The position numbers and the translations under genes were made by a program. A stretch of DNA of 64,000 nt, from NCBI GenBank assembly GCA_028023455.1, contig JAQFVV010000036.1, forward strand, positions 3,938,452 through 4,002,451, given 5' to 3'. This DNA is from Epiperipatus broadwayi (Eukaryota > Onychophora > Udeonychophora > Euonychophora > Peripatidae). Shown piece by piece: positions 11,189-20,924 of this stretch; position 1 is the stretch's first letter, and each line of letters opens with the position of its first letter. The notes beneath the pieces are model-generated. The model did not search any database. It was not told the origin of the DNA and worked only from the letters and a program-made list of their open reading frames with translations.

Positions 11189-11245
11189 ATTAAAACAAGC
11201 ATAAGAGGGGGTGGTCATGTGATGTTTATTAGCATACTGACTACA
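11174..11245 (+). mobile_element. 42-bp F-tail insertion flanked by 15-bp target duplications
   Basis: AGCATACTGACTACA occurs at 11174-11188 and again at 11231-11245. Between them lie 42 bases carrying the end of the F tail (AAGCATAAG...GGTCATGTGATG). A 15-bp exact direct repeat around a 3'-end-only fragment is the signature of target-primed reverse transcription with extreme 5' truncation. Confidence 0.65.
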
Positions 11246-11249
11246 GTTA

Positions 11250-12040
11250 ACACATAACAGAAATCATTAAAAAAATGATTGCTAACATCCTATACAGTTA
11301 AACAAGCAAATTACTCTGAATTTACAACGTGAATGTTTGAATCTCAGGTTATTAGTTTGGAAGATATCTGCTAAACATAAACCTTACCTTCAATGACTAA
11401 GGCCAATCGCCAGAAACTATTTTGGAGATTTAAAGTGAATTGTCATATACTGTTTACTGACTATTCAAACTTGTAATAAATGACTCTAAAATAAATAAAA
11501 TACTTCTGCTAATGCATATATGTATTAGTTATTGCAAAACAAAAGAAAATGTTTTCGTTTGTTTTGTTTTTTCTTCATAAATATTTTAATATGGAATTTG
11601 TATTTTATAGTTGAGTTAACTATTTTTTAACATTATTGTTATACTGTCAATATTATTTAATATTTTTAGTGCATTATTTAATTTGGCAGATAGTAAAGTA
11701 TATTTATTTAGAAAAAAAGATATATCGTAATATATTATACACTAATGCAGAAAATAACTCAATCCTGATCCCTTAATTCAAAAAATAAATTATAGGATGT
11801 AGCAGGCATATAATGGATTACTTATAAAATCTTATTTAGTCATAACAAGTATCGGAATAGGAAATCAAAACTTATATAAACAAGAAGTAACACGTCATCC
11901 ATGAGGAAACTATCTCATTCTGTCATTGTTTTAAAAATAAGTTGACAATTTTAATCTCAGTTAAAAGGTTAAATAATATATAAATGTATAAAGCATCTGT
12001 TGACACACCTATATCATAAAAGACTACAATTTAGGTTTTG
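11250..12040. other. AT-rich stretch without recognised features
   Basis: No gene or repeat family member was recognised. Confidence 0.4.
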
Positions 12041-12742
12041 TGATGATGTGATGTGATGCACTGTGACTTCTTATACGGAGTCAGGAGTCCCTCAGCAACT
12101 ATGCTCAGAGAAACCTGTTAACCACTTTGACTTCCCTTTCCATTCCCCACTCTTAAGTTTTCCCATATACTTTTCTATCCTGCTCTATCCCATTTCCACA
12201 ACATAATCTTTGTCAACTCCATAACCTTTATATCTAAATCCCCCTTGTCTTTTCCCAAACCCAGCATAAAAACCAATAAGCCACTTTCTGTATAATCACT
12301 TTGTTCATATTTATTCTTCCACAACTTCATTATTTGTACCCTTTCTGCTTTCAGGCATTTACATTCAATTAACAGATGCCTAATATTTTCTATGCCTTCC
12401 TTACACAACTTGCAGACTAAATCACCCATATTTTTTCCATTTATGTGTATATTCCCTTGTTGCTAAAGATCCCGTTTGAGCTTTAAACAGTAAACTACTT
12501 TCCTTGCTATTGTCATAAATTAACTCACACCCAATATTCTGTTTACTTCTATAAATATTTAAACTTTTTTTACTCTCCATACAAGTTCTCCATCTCTCCA
12601 ACTCCATATTTATTAATGCATCTATTCTTCTATCCCATTCCTTAGCACTATAACACTCAACAATCCTCCTAACACAATCATCCCACCTTTTGTATAAGTA
12701 TACTGACATAAAGTCTTTATCCAAATCCTCTGCATATTGCAT
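12041..12742 (-). pseudogene. Non-LTR retrotransposon 3' end with C-terminal zinc-knuckle region, copy c
   Basis: The minus-strand frame 12742-12422 gives WDDCVRRIVECYSAKEWDRR, MESKKSLNIYRSKQNIGCEL and FKAQTGSLATREYTHKW. After a one-base shift near 12430, frame 12429-12175 gives LVCKLCKEGIENIRHLLIEC. The C-x2-C-x8-H-x4-C pattern after a 'FKA.TG.L.T..Y.H.W' segment is typical of the C-terminal end of several non-LTR retrotransposon clades (CR1/L2/I-like). The reverse transcriptase core is missing. The 3' UTR of about 130 bp ends in TGATG repeats. Two sister copies (1.24 and 10.5 kb) share this end, so the family was active here more than once. Confidence 0.78.
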
Positions 12743-12744
12743 TA

Positions 12745-14026
12745 CCTTTCACACCCATCTTAGAACATACATGGGCAACCTGCAGCCTGGTGACTCTTTA
12801 TGATTTCCTATGAGGATGATTAATAACAAAAATAATTTAAAATGATTTCTACATTCATATGGTGTTACTATAATAAATATAATGAATATTTATAAGTTTG
12901 TACATGGATAAGCAAATGGCCAGATAAATATTTTCAATCTACATTTGATGATCTTGGTATTTTTAATTTTTGAGTTAACATTTAAAATATGTGCTTTTAT
13001 GTAACAAATGAAATGTAAAACAAAATGAAAGTGGGATCCAATATAATGTATGTTTTGTACAACATAATAATCATATAATATATGTCGTTTCTCATTAAAT
13101 TAAGATTTAGCCAGAGAACTTAAAATGAGCACAACAAATACTAATGATGAACACATGCATGAATAAAACTTTTCAGAGTCATCCCACTGTAGCTAGAGAG
13201 TTAAGATTTATTTTGCCATGTTTTGGAAGATTTACTTACCAATTTAATTCAAATTATTGTTTTTAATTCTGAAAACCCTCTGATCTCTTGATGTCAATAT
13301 ATCATATCAAATAACAAACAATGATTCTTTATATTTAGAGTTCAAAGCTGTATTAATTTATTACTTTCATAACATATACAAGACTAATTAAAATTAAAGA
13401 TGAAATATGCAAGCAAGATTCCCGACTTAATTTGACTAATTCAAATTATTATATGGACTTTATTTTTCAAAATAAAACATCAGAAATCAAACATAAGACA
13501 ATAACTCTTATACCATATTAATAATGCATATAAATGATCAGAATGTTAAATTTAATGCACACAAAGAAATGTATATGAGTCAAGCCTATTCTGATTTGTG
13601 ATAATGAAGGATCCTAGGGATCTTATATTGTTATAATTTTATTCAAAATTTACTTATAAGATCTTGTCTTTTAGTTAAACAATGATCTAATAAAGAATGC
13701 TTATATGTTTTCATCAATAAGATTATGACTCCATAATGTAACTGATTTTATATTGTATTTACATATTAGATTTAACTGTTAGTTGTGCCAACCATTAGGC
13801 ATCAATAAAAGAAAATATAAATAATATAGCACTGCTATTCAATCTAAAAATATACAATCACTAAATGGGATTGCATCTGAAAACTCAAATGCACAATATT
13901 AAAAATTATGAAATATGAATTATAAAAAAATTAATATTATTACTTAAGAATGTCAGGTCAAAAAGACAGAAAAATGCTGGACCATTGTTTAAAACAAATA
14001 CAAAAACAATATAAAAACATTTTGGT
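12745..14026. other. AT-rich stretch without recognised features
   Basis: Nothing supported was found before the Merlin terminal repeat. Confidence 0.4.
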
Positions 14027-14473
14027 AATACATCGTCTATTCGGCCACACCGCCCGATGGCGCTGTTGCTATGCTAAAGCACTTAAATATGCTGTTTACA
14101 AGGCCACTCATCTATTTTACGGCTTGTAAACTGTTCAAAGACTCAAGATGTTGAAGTGCACCCTTCCCCAACATCTCTAGCATGTAAACATTATTATTTG
14201 CAATGAGTATGGGACTTTCTCTATAGACACTAGTCTTGACTATTTGACAGCATATGATATGAAGGTGTGTTGAGTTGGAATGACTAAAATTATATTAGAA
14301 TGTTTTTTTTTTTTGGAGGGGGGGGGTTCTTAAATGTATTGTAATTGATGTGAGTTACTACAAATTGTAAGTCAAAAACCAATGCCCCTACTTTCGTCCT
14401 CAGGGGTCCAAATGCACAAAATGAGGAGTGTAAATCACGATTCGGCAAAGTTCACGCTAAAGTCTCGCACTTT

Positions 14474-15366
14474 GTGATACTTTATCGAGATCAAAACAAC
14501 AGTTCAACGGCAACCGATCATCCGGCGTTTCGATTTGTAGATTTGCCTACTACAGAAGCAGATGCGGTGGCCTTTCTTCAACAAAGAAATATTCTCCCCA
14601 CCCAGAAAAACTGTGTTTGTGGTTGTCTAATGAAAGTAAGGCCTAGTGAAACATCTCAAATGGAATGTGTATCATGCCAATGTCGACAAAGGTATTCCAT
14701 TCATCATGGAACATAGGTTTGAGTACTGCTGAATAGCTTTTTTGAAACTGTTATGGCTAATTTATTACTGGAGCTGGGATGAGCTTACAGTAAAGCGTAT
14801 TGCAGCTGAGTTACAAATGTGTGAGAATGCAGTAAGGCATGTAATGATAGCTGTGAGAGAAGTCTGTCGAGAAAGCCTTGATTCTGGTCCACATCGCCGA
14901 ATTGGTGGTCCCGTTATGACAGTGGAAATTGATGACACGATGTTCAATCGACGGAAAAACAACCAGGGCGGAATCCTTCTGCAACAGTGGATTTTTGGGG
15001 GTGTCTGTTGTGAGACAGGTGATTGTTTTGTAGCGTCTGTAACCTCCCAATCTGCCAACATCCTTACACAGTCCATCCATGAGAACATCATGCCTGGTTC
15101 CAGCATCTATTCAGATTGTGAATTGGAGGCTTCGGATATCACCACTCGACAATAAATCATAAATACAATTTTGTGGATCCTGACACTGGCGTGCATACCC
15201 AGAACATTGAACGTCTTTGGGGTTCTCTCAAGTGGCAAAACAAGTGAACATGAGGCATAAGAAGAGAAGATCTTGCTAACTATATAGCAGAATTTCTGTG
15301 AAGATATCTGAAAAAAAACCAAGACATGTTCTGTGCCATCTTAGATGAGATGCATTTACTGCAGTG
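14474..15366 (+). pseudogene. Merlin (IS1016/ISXO2-like) transposase, frameshifted
   Basis: The first part (14474-14716) holds a zinc-ribbon: CVCG, then CVSCQCRQRYSIHHGT. After a frameshift and a stop (14717-14740) the helix-turn-helix region reads LLWLIYYWSWDELTVKRIAA, then the catalytic core begins with VEIDDTMFNRRKNNQGG (first Asp), continues WIFGGVCCETGDCF, and reaches IYSDC (second Asp) near 15111. A second frameshift near 15128 leads to GYHHSTINHKYNFVDPDTG and HTQNIERLW, the last catalytic segment, then stops and a C-terminal relic to 15366. Zinc ribbon, HTH and DDE-type motifs in this order are diagnostic of the family; two frameshifts and several stops make it inactive. Confidence 0.88.
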
Positions 15367-15539
15367 AAAGGATCTCTTTTTGTTATACCTTTTTATTTTT
15401 TGTTGTCTTTTTGGGTTGCTTTTTAGTTTGTTTTTAAAACACATCCAAAAGATGTAAATACCCGAAATTTATTTTAAAAATATATAAATTAATGTTTGAT
15501 GTATTTGTTTATGGATAAAAACACATTAAATGACCAAAA

Positions 15540-15870
15540 AAGTAAAAAAAAAAAAAGAATAAGAAAGTTTGTTAAAAAAATTAAAAAAAAGCCTTTAAAA
15601 AAAAAAAAAAATAATAATTTAAAATAAAAAGACGACTGGAATCAACTTTTTTTAACAAGTCTAACAAAAAAAAAGACGAATGTTTTGTTAAAAAGCCTAT
15701 TAAACAAAAAAAAAAAAAAACCATTTATTTATTTTTAAAGAAAAAAATATACATAAAAGCGGTCCAAAAAACACACACACACACAAAAAAAAGTCCAAAC
15801 AAATCAAACCCCCCTCCTCCCAAAAAAAAAAAACACAAATGCAAACATTATAGAAAATAAAAACAGCCCG
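15540..15870. repeat. A-rich low-complexity tract inside the Merlin element
   Basis: Long A runs, a (CA)n stretch near 15771-15784 and CCCCCCTCCTCCC-type bits follow the transposase relic. It looks like expanded simple sequence between transposase and right terminus. Confidence 0.6.
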
Positions 15871-16090
15871 GTAACGTTATATCTATTCGTTTTTCACTAG
15901 CAACAGCCCATCGGGCGGTGTGGCCGAATAGACGATGTATTTTTTTATTAAAACTTCGCAATATATTTTAAACTGATTAATAATTAACCATGACTTATAT
16001 TTATTAACACTTTCTAACCTTTTTTTTTGTTTGTTTTTGCACTGTTTTATAGTTATTTACATGCTAAAAAAAATATTCAAAATCCAAATT

Positions 16091-16297
16091 CTATGCACTT
16101 GAATAGAATGCTTTTTATAATCTTTTACTTTATTTTATAACAGTTTTGACTAATTCAAAACCTTCATCAGAGTTTTAAAATAATAATAATAATAATAATT
16201 TTAATTATTTGTAATAAAAAATTTAATTCTGATGAAAACTGAATAGATTGAAACAGTGAAATAAAATATTATAAAAATATTGTATTTAAGTGCATAG
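16091..16297. repeat. Inverted pair of hammerhead-like repeat units
   Basis: The left arm (16091-16175) and right arm (16224-16297) are imperfect inverted copies (CTATGCACTT... and ...AAGTGCATAG). They are separated by an AT-rich spacer with a (TAA)n run. Each arm has the string CTGATGA: minus strand at 16170-16164, followed by CAAAAC at 16148-16143; plus strand at 16229-16235, followed by GAAAC at 16250-16254. In both, an ATAAAATA-type sequence follows, as seen after the hammerhead-like motifs of Penelope-like elements. The family assignment is inference. Confidence 0.5.
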
Positions 16298-16299
16298 AA

Positions 16300-16950
16300 A
16301 TGAATTTTAGATTTTTTAAATATGTTTGTCAAATTTTAATTTTAAAATGATTATATTTGTTTACATTTCCATGTATATTTTAGTAAAATGATAAACTAGT
16401 AAAATCAAAACTCAAGGTTACTAAATTATCCTTAAGTGAGTAAAAAAAAATATCAACAATTGAATTGCCACTTTGACATTCAAACATCACAATCTCCTAA
16501 GCAACTAATCATATAATTATTTTCATAATGGGTATTTAATTTAATAATGAATTTGACATAATAAAATTAAAATCACTTGTACCAATTTACCAACAAAAGA
16601 AAGATTAAAGGAAAGCGACTATATAATGCAGCATTGTCTTAACTATATGTAAATACTCTTATTTATCTATTGAAAGTTTGATTAACCAATGAACATTAGA
16701 AAACATTGTCTTGTAGAGTGGATTATTGCCTCTAATACAGATATTAAAAGTAACACAAAATTATCAGCATATATATTCATTTAATCATAACTGAATAAAT
16801 GTAGAAGATTAAAACATTTTGGGTATGATTAAATCCTGAAGAATGGGATGCAGAGATCAAATTTTCAGGAGATAATATATCAGGGAAGAGAAGATGTCTC
16901 CTGTCAGAAAGATGGGAGCAACAAAAAAGTCTCATAACTAAGAAAGGTAA
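16300..16950. other. AT-rich stretch without recognised features
   Basis: Nothing supported; it leads into the next F-family copy. Confidence 0.4.
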
Positions 16951-16971
16951 GCAACTACAAACTTTAGCAAC

Positions 16972-17167
16972 CTCTCCATACAGTAATACCATCCAGTGCA
17001 AGCCTTAGTATTCAATGGATGCAAGAAGGTTTATGCATAAAATTCCTATACACAAACCTTCTTGCATCCATTGATTACTAAGGCCTGCACTGGGTAGCAC
17101 TACTGTATGTAACGTTTGCTAGTTTTAACAGCTTGTGTAAGCATAGGAAATGGTGATCATGTAATGT
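16972..17167 (+). mobile_element. F-family copy: 56-bp-arm hairpin plus tail
   Basis: Arms 16977-17032 and 17054-17109 pair with a few mismatches, leaving a 21-base loop. The arms here extend inward past the usual head into AATCAATGGATGC(C/A)AGAAGG, so almost the whole element is hairpin and the hammerhead-like part of the core is absent. The tail follows (AAGCATAGGAAATGGTGATC...). Confidence 0.72.
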
Positions 17168-17279
17168 TTTAGTGGTTTTTTAAACTACAAAGTTTTCTAG
17201 GACTCATTAGCTATCATAAAAATTTATGAGTTTCTTATGGAATAAAGTTCAAAAAAATGCATTTAAAAAAACAAAATCC

Positions 17280-18310
17280 CTCCTAATCTTAGATCAAGAT
17301 AAGGCTGATTAACGATGCCTCTACATATGATGCTGTTGGAAGGATCAGCCATCAAACACATGAAGGTGAAAAACCAATTACTTTAGTAATGAGTAATTAT
17401 TTTCAGAACTAAAAAATACTATCAATACTTGTATGATCATCCTTCGAAGACTGTCATGGATCATAAATTCCTTTCAAAATATTTTGTCAAAATTGAAGCT
17501 TTAATGAACACTTAAATCATTGCATGCTATATTAGTCAAAATGTTATTAACATATGATTTTGAATTGATGTGATGCTCTGTTTAGAATACCTAATAAAAC
17601 AGAACCTCTTATAGATGAAGCCGACATTAATTATAATCATCTGTTTTTAACAGCAAAAGTGTGGCAGAGTAGACACAGAAAGGGTATCGAAGTCTCGTTA
17701 AATGTATTTGTTGAGAATGACCAATATAATACCCTAATATATTTTCCAATCTCATTTGGAATAATCCTGATGAAAGACAAAATAGTAGTTCAGTTACAAG
17801 GAAGAGTCAAGTTCTGAAATTACTACACCAGGGTCATTGGGGAAAAGTAATATCAAACGCTCAGAAGATATATATGTGGACTGAAATAGATGAAAAAATG
17901 ATAAGAGGTTGTGAATTCTTCCAAAGAATAGATAACCTACTAAAAAACATTAGCATCATGATCTGCAGGATCTAGACCATAGCTAAGATATGTAGATCAT
18001 ACATGCTATTTAGGTATATTTTTAGTAATGAACAATGCCTACTCAAGATATGTTGAGGTATAGATCTGGGAAAAGGATGGAAAGTGGGGAACAAAAGTAA
18101 GTTGAAACTACTTTTTCCTATCAAAGATTACTAAAATACATCCAATAAAGATTTTATGGTGAAAAAGCAGTTCGACAGAATATCATTGATATACATGAAG
18201 CATTGCATACAGCAATATTAGATCAACATGTAAGGTATTTTGCAGTAGTACAGCTGAATTTCTGATAGGCATAAAGTTAAAGATGATGTTACCAATTCTA
18301 TTTCCTGGCA
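17280..18310 (+). pseudogene. Gypsy polyprotein relic: RNase H and integrase
   Basis: Fragments in order: an RNase H start (NDASTYDAVGRISHQTHEGE, then KPITLVMS), YQYLYDHPSKTVMDHKFLSK near 17415-17485, the H2C2-side integrase segment LLHQGHWGKVISNAQKIYMW (17810-17880) with ...GCEFFQ, the integrase core strand LGIFLVMNNAYSRYVEV (18010-18062), and SSTAEFLIGIKLK near 18245-18285, matching the 'SPAELLxGRxLR' stretch. Order and spacing are those of Ty3/Gypsy pol downstream of reverse transcriptase. Many stops and frame changes occur. Reverse transcriptase and upstream parts are missing; an F-family copy lies just upstream. Key acidic residues of the integrase are partly lost (the usual VDAYSKW reads MNNAYSRY). 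Confidence 0.8.
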
Positions 18311-18880
18311 GTAGTAACTCAGAAATTCATTCTTAGGAAAATTTAAATGTTGCAATAGGCAATAAAATATGAATTAGAGACAGTTTTCTTTAAAAATGAG
18401 TATAAAGTAATATAATAGTATTACGAAACAAACAAATTGCAAAAACTCAAAGTGAAGATAATAATGAGTACTGAAAACACATCAATGATCTCCAATAACA
18501 CTAACCCTTGCTTCACAGTTATGAAATAGAAGGTAAGAATAGTGATGATGTCAAAAAAATAAGTATTGAAGATAAAAATGCTATGGATACACAAGAATGT
18601 AAAAATCAGCAAGTAATTGATCAGAAGACTAGCTGAACCCATTAGACAGAATACTTGCAAGATAATCATTTAAGACGAATCCAAACTGATCACAGGAGGA
18701 AAAAGCCATCCAAATATCTCAAAAATTTTGTACAGATCAATAAGCCAAGATATGTGATACAAATACACACATTTGAGGTGCGTGACAGACATGTTAATGA
18801 ATTACCATAATGATAAAATTCTACTGTGAAAAAATCTCATCCCAAAATATCTGCACTTGCAAATTAATAAATGGGTGCTG
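18311..18880. other. Region downstream of the Gypsy relic
   Basis: No env-like or LTR sequence could be identified. It may include decayed 3' parts of the element. A minus-strand open frame here is hydrophobic low-complexity sequence without a recognised domain. Confidence 0.35.
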
Positions 18881-18889
18881 AAAACATTA

Positions 18890-19875
18890 TAGAGGTCGCA
18901 TATCTATGTAGTTTTTAAACAGAAAATTTGGAAGTACTGAAAAAAACCAGTGAGCTATATGTCAACTATCTGTCAGTAAATGTAAAATGTAGAATGAGTC
19001 ACCTACATTTTAACTTTGATTGTATATAAGCATACCATTTACTGACATACTAACACACAGGGCGTGATTTATATATTCTAAGCTAATTTCAAGACAACTA
19101 AAAGCTATTGTGAAATCATTATAACAAATTAAAGAGAAAAAAATGAACCTCATACCTTTTAATATTAAATTAATCCTCAGTTAATATATGTAAATATAAC
19201 TTATTAATAGCCCAAATTAGATGAAATAATGTGGAAGTAGGGGTTGAATATAAGGCTTAGCCTTCCCCTCTAATTTGTTATAATCATTTCAGAATAGCTT
19301 ATAATTGTCTTGAAATTATGTTAGTATACCTAAATCATTCCGTGTGTCAGTATTTCAGTAAATGATAAGTTTATATATCAAAACTAAAGTCTAGATAGCT
19401 CATTCTACATTCTATGTTTACTGATACTTTATATATAGCTCTAATTTGGATTATTATTAAATTAATCCTCAGTTAATAATAGATGTAAATATAACTTATT
19501 AATAGTTCAAATTAGAAGAAATAATACGTAATTAATAGTTAAATTGTTATAACTATAATTGTGCTTTACGCACATGTAATGAAGCTATATAGTATAGTAA
19601 TTAATAATCTTAATCATCTGAGCGCTTTCGGGAAGTCTAGATTCCCATAATGATAGCTCGTTATCAATTGAGAGTAGTGATTTCAAAATAGCTTATAGTT
19701 GCCTTGAAATTACGTTATTATAAGTAAATCATGCTCTGCATGTATACAATCAAAACTAACGTATAGGTGACTCATTCTACGTTTTATGTTTATTGTTAGT
19801 TACAGTTTTTTGGAGGGTTTTAAGTACTTCTGCAATATTTCATCTAATTTGGGCTACTAATAAGTTATATTTAAA
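18890..19875. repeat. Inverted-repeat cluster (nested MITE-like units)
   Basis: Three related blocks share TAGAATGAG(T/C)(C/T)A, GATTGTATA and AATTTCAAG(G/A)CAACTA: one forward (about 18910-19130), two reversed (about 19265-19450 and 19680-19850). The terminal motif TAAATATAACTTATTAATAG plus CCAAATTAGATGAAATA stands at 19191-19230, is repeated at 19487-19525, and is inverted at 19837-19872. An ATTAAATTAATCCTCAGTTA block occurs directly repeated at 19164 and 19459. This fits one foldback/MITE inserted in another. No coding sequence was seen. Confidence 0.6.
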
Positions 19876-20072
19876 CAGAAAATTATATACTCTCAAATAT
19901 ATATGCATATCTGTTAATCTAATGATTGATTTGTAAATAATCATTAGGTCTGTAGTTATTTTTGTCCCAATGTGATATTTTTATTCTTGGATAGATATGT
20001 GTGTGTTTGGTTAACCCAGCAATATAAACCACAGCCATAACAAGGATTAGTCAGGCAAATATCATAAGAAGT

Positions 20073-20179
20073 CAAGCGTTGGTGGCCGAGTGGTCAGCAC
20101 AGCTGCCTTACAAGCAGTTGTTCCGGGTTTGCGGATTCGCTTCCCATCCGATGCTTTGACACATGAAAAAAAAAAATAC
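20073..20179 (+). mobile_element. tRNA-Val-derived SINE, copy 1, with 10-bp target duplication
   Basis: The body is a tRNA-like sequence: acceptor GCGTTGG near 20076 with CCGATGC, D-arm/A-box TGGCCGAGTGGTCAG, and anticodon stem-loop GCTGC-CTTACAA-GCAGT (anticodon TAC, valine). The T-arm carries an extra short insertion. A TTTGACACATG segment and an A-tail follow. The 10-bp direct repeat CATAAGAAGT flanks the unit at 20063-20072 and 20180-20189. Poly-A plus target duplication shows retroposition by a LINE. Confidence 0.82.
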
Positions 20180-20827
20180 CATAAGAAGTAATCAATAATA
20201 TTGAACAAAAATGAATAATAGTGATAAAAATTGTTGTGTCATATTCCCAAAAGATTATTTTATTATTCATCAATTAGCTAAGCATAATGATATATTTGGC
20301 AACAACAACAATACATTACTTAATGAGAATAACATAAAATTTCTAAGCTTAATGGAAATGATTTCCAAAATTCTATTCCAGACTAGATAAATATGTAAGA
20401 ATTAAAACATACATGAAAGTAGAAAGTTCGGTAATTATTAACTTAATAGATAATAATGTAAGAGATATTAGTCACGTAGAACAACTAGTGTTTGCAAAAA
20501 GTTTTGACGAATTACTAGAAATAAAAAATTAATAAAGTTGAAATTAATTTATATTTTATTAATTTTATATGTTATAAAAAATATAGATTTTTATTTAAGT
20601 AAAGAATTAAAAAACCGAAGTTCGACATTGATTTAAAAATTACAAAAACAAGCCTAAGACAATGATGCTAATTTTATTGGCAAAAAAAAACAGTCTCTAA
20701 GACAGAAGTTTGATAGAAAATGCAAAAGCATTCTTAGTATCATTTTCAGCACATAAATTTGACCCAACAGTGCCACACACAAATTCAAAGATTATATTTT
20801 CTAGATCTGCTTAAAGATGGAATATGT

Positions 20828-20922
20828 CAAGCATTGGTGGTCGAGTGGTCAGCACAGCTGCCTTACAAGCAGTTGTCCTGTGTTTGTTTCCCGGCCGATG
20901 CTATGACACATGAGAAAAAAAA
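20828..20922 (+). mobile_element. tRNA-Val-derived SINE, copy 2
   Basis: The head is the same (CAAGCATTGGTGGTCGAGTG, identical anticodon arm with TAC) and the end is the same (ATGACACATGAGAAAAAAAA). The acceptor stem GCATTGG/CCGATGC is fully pairable with one G-T pair. It lacks the T-arm insertion of copy 1. Target duplications are not clear. The shared 'GACACATGA' after the tRNA part shows that both derive from one short SINE, not from independent tRNA pseudogenes. Confidence 0.78.
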
Positions 20923-20924
20923 CA

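Larger units (their letters stand above)
14027..15941 (+). mobile_element. Merlin-superfamily DNA transposon, complete ends, dead transposase
   Basis: Left terminus 14027-14070 and right terminus 15899-15941 are inverted repeats of about 43 bp, identical by eye except for one missing base (CATCGTCTATTCGGCCACAC and its complement). Between them lies a degenerate IS1016/ISXO2-like transposase. The section 15540-15870 is strikingly A-rich and non-coding. An 8-9-bp target duplication, expected for Merlin, could not be identified with confidence, so the insertion is old or its ends have been altered. Confidence 0.88.

Noticed and set aside
14765-15106. Minus-strand 113-codon frame opposite the Merlin transposase
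   Set aside because: Shadow of the recognised transposase frame.
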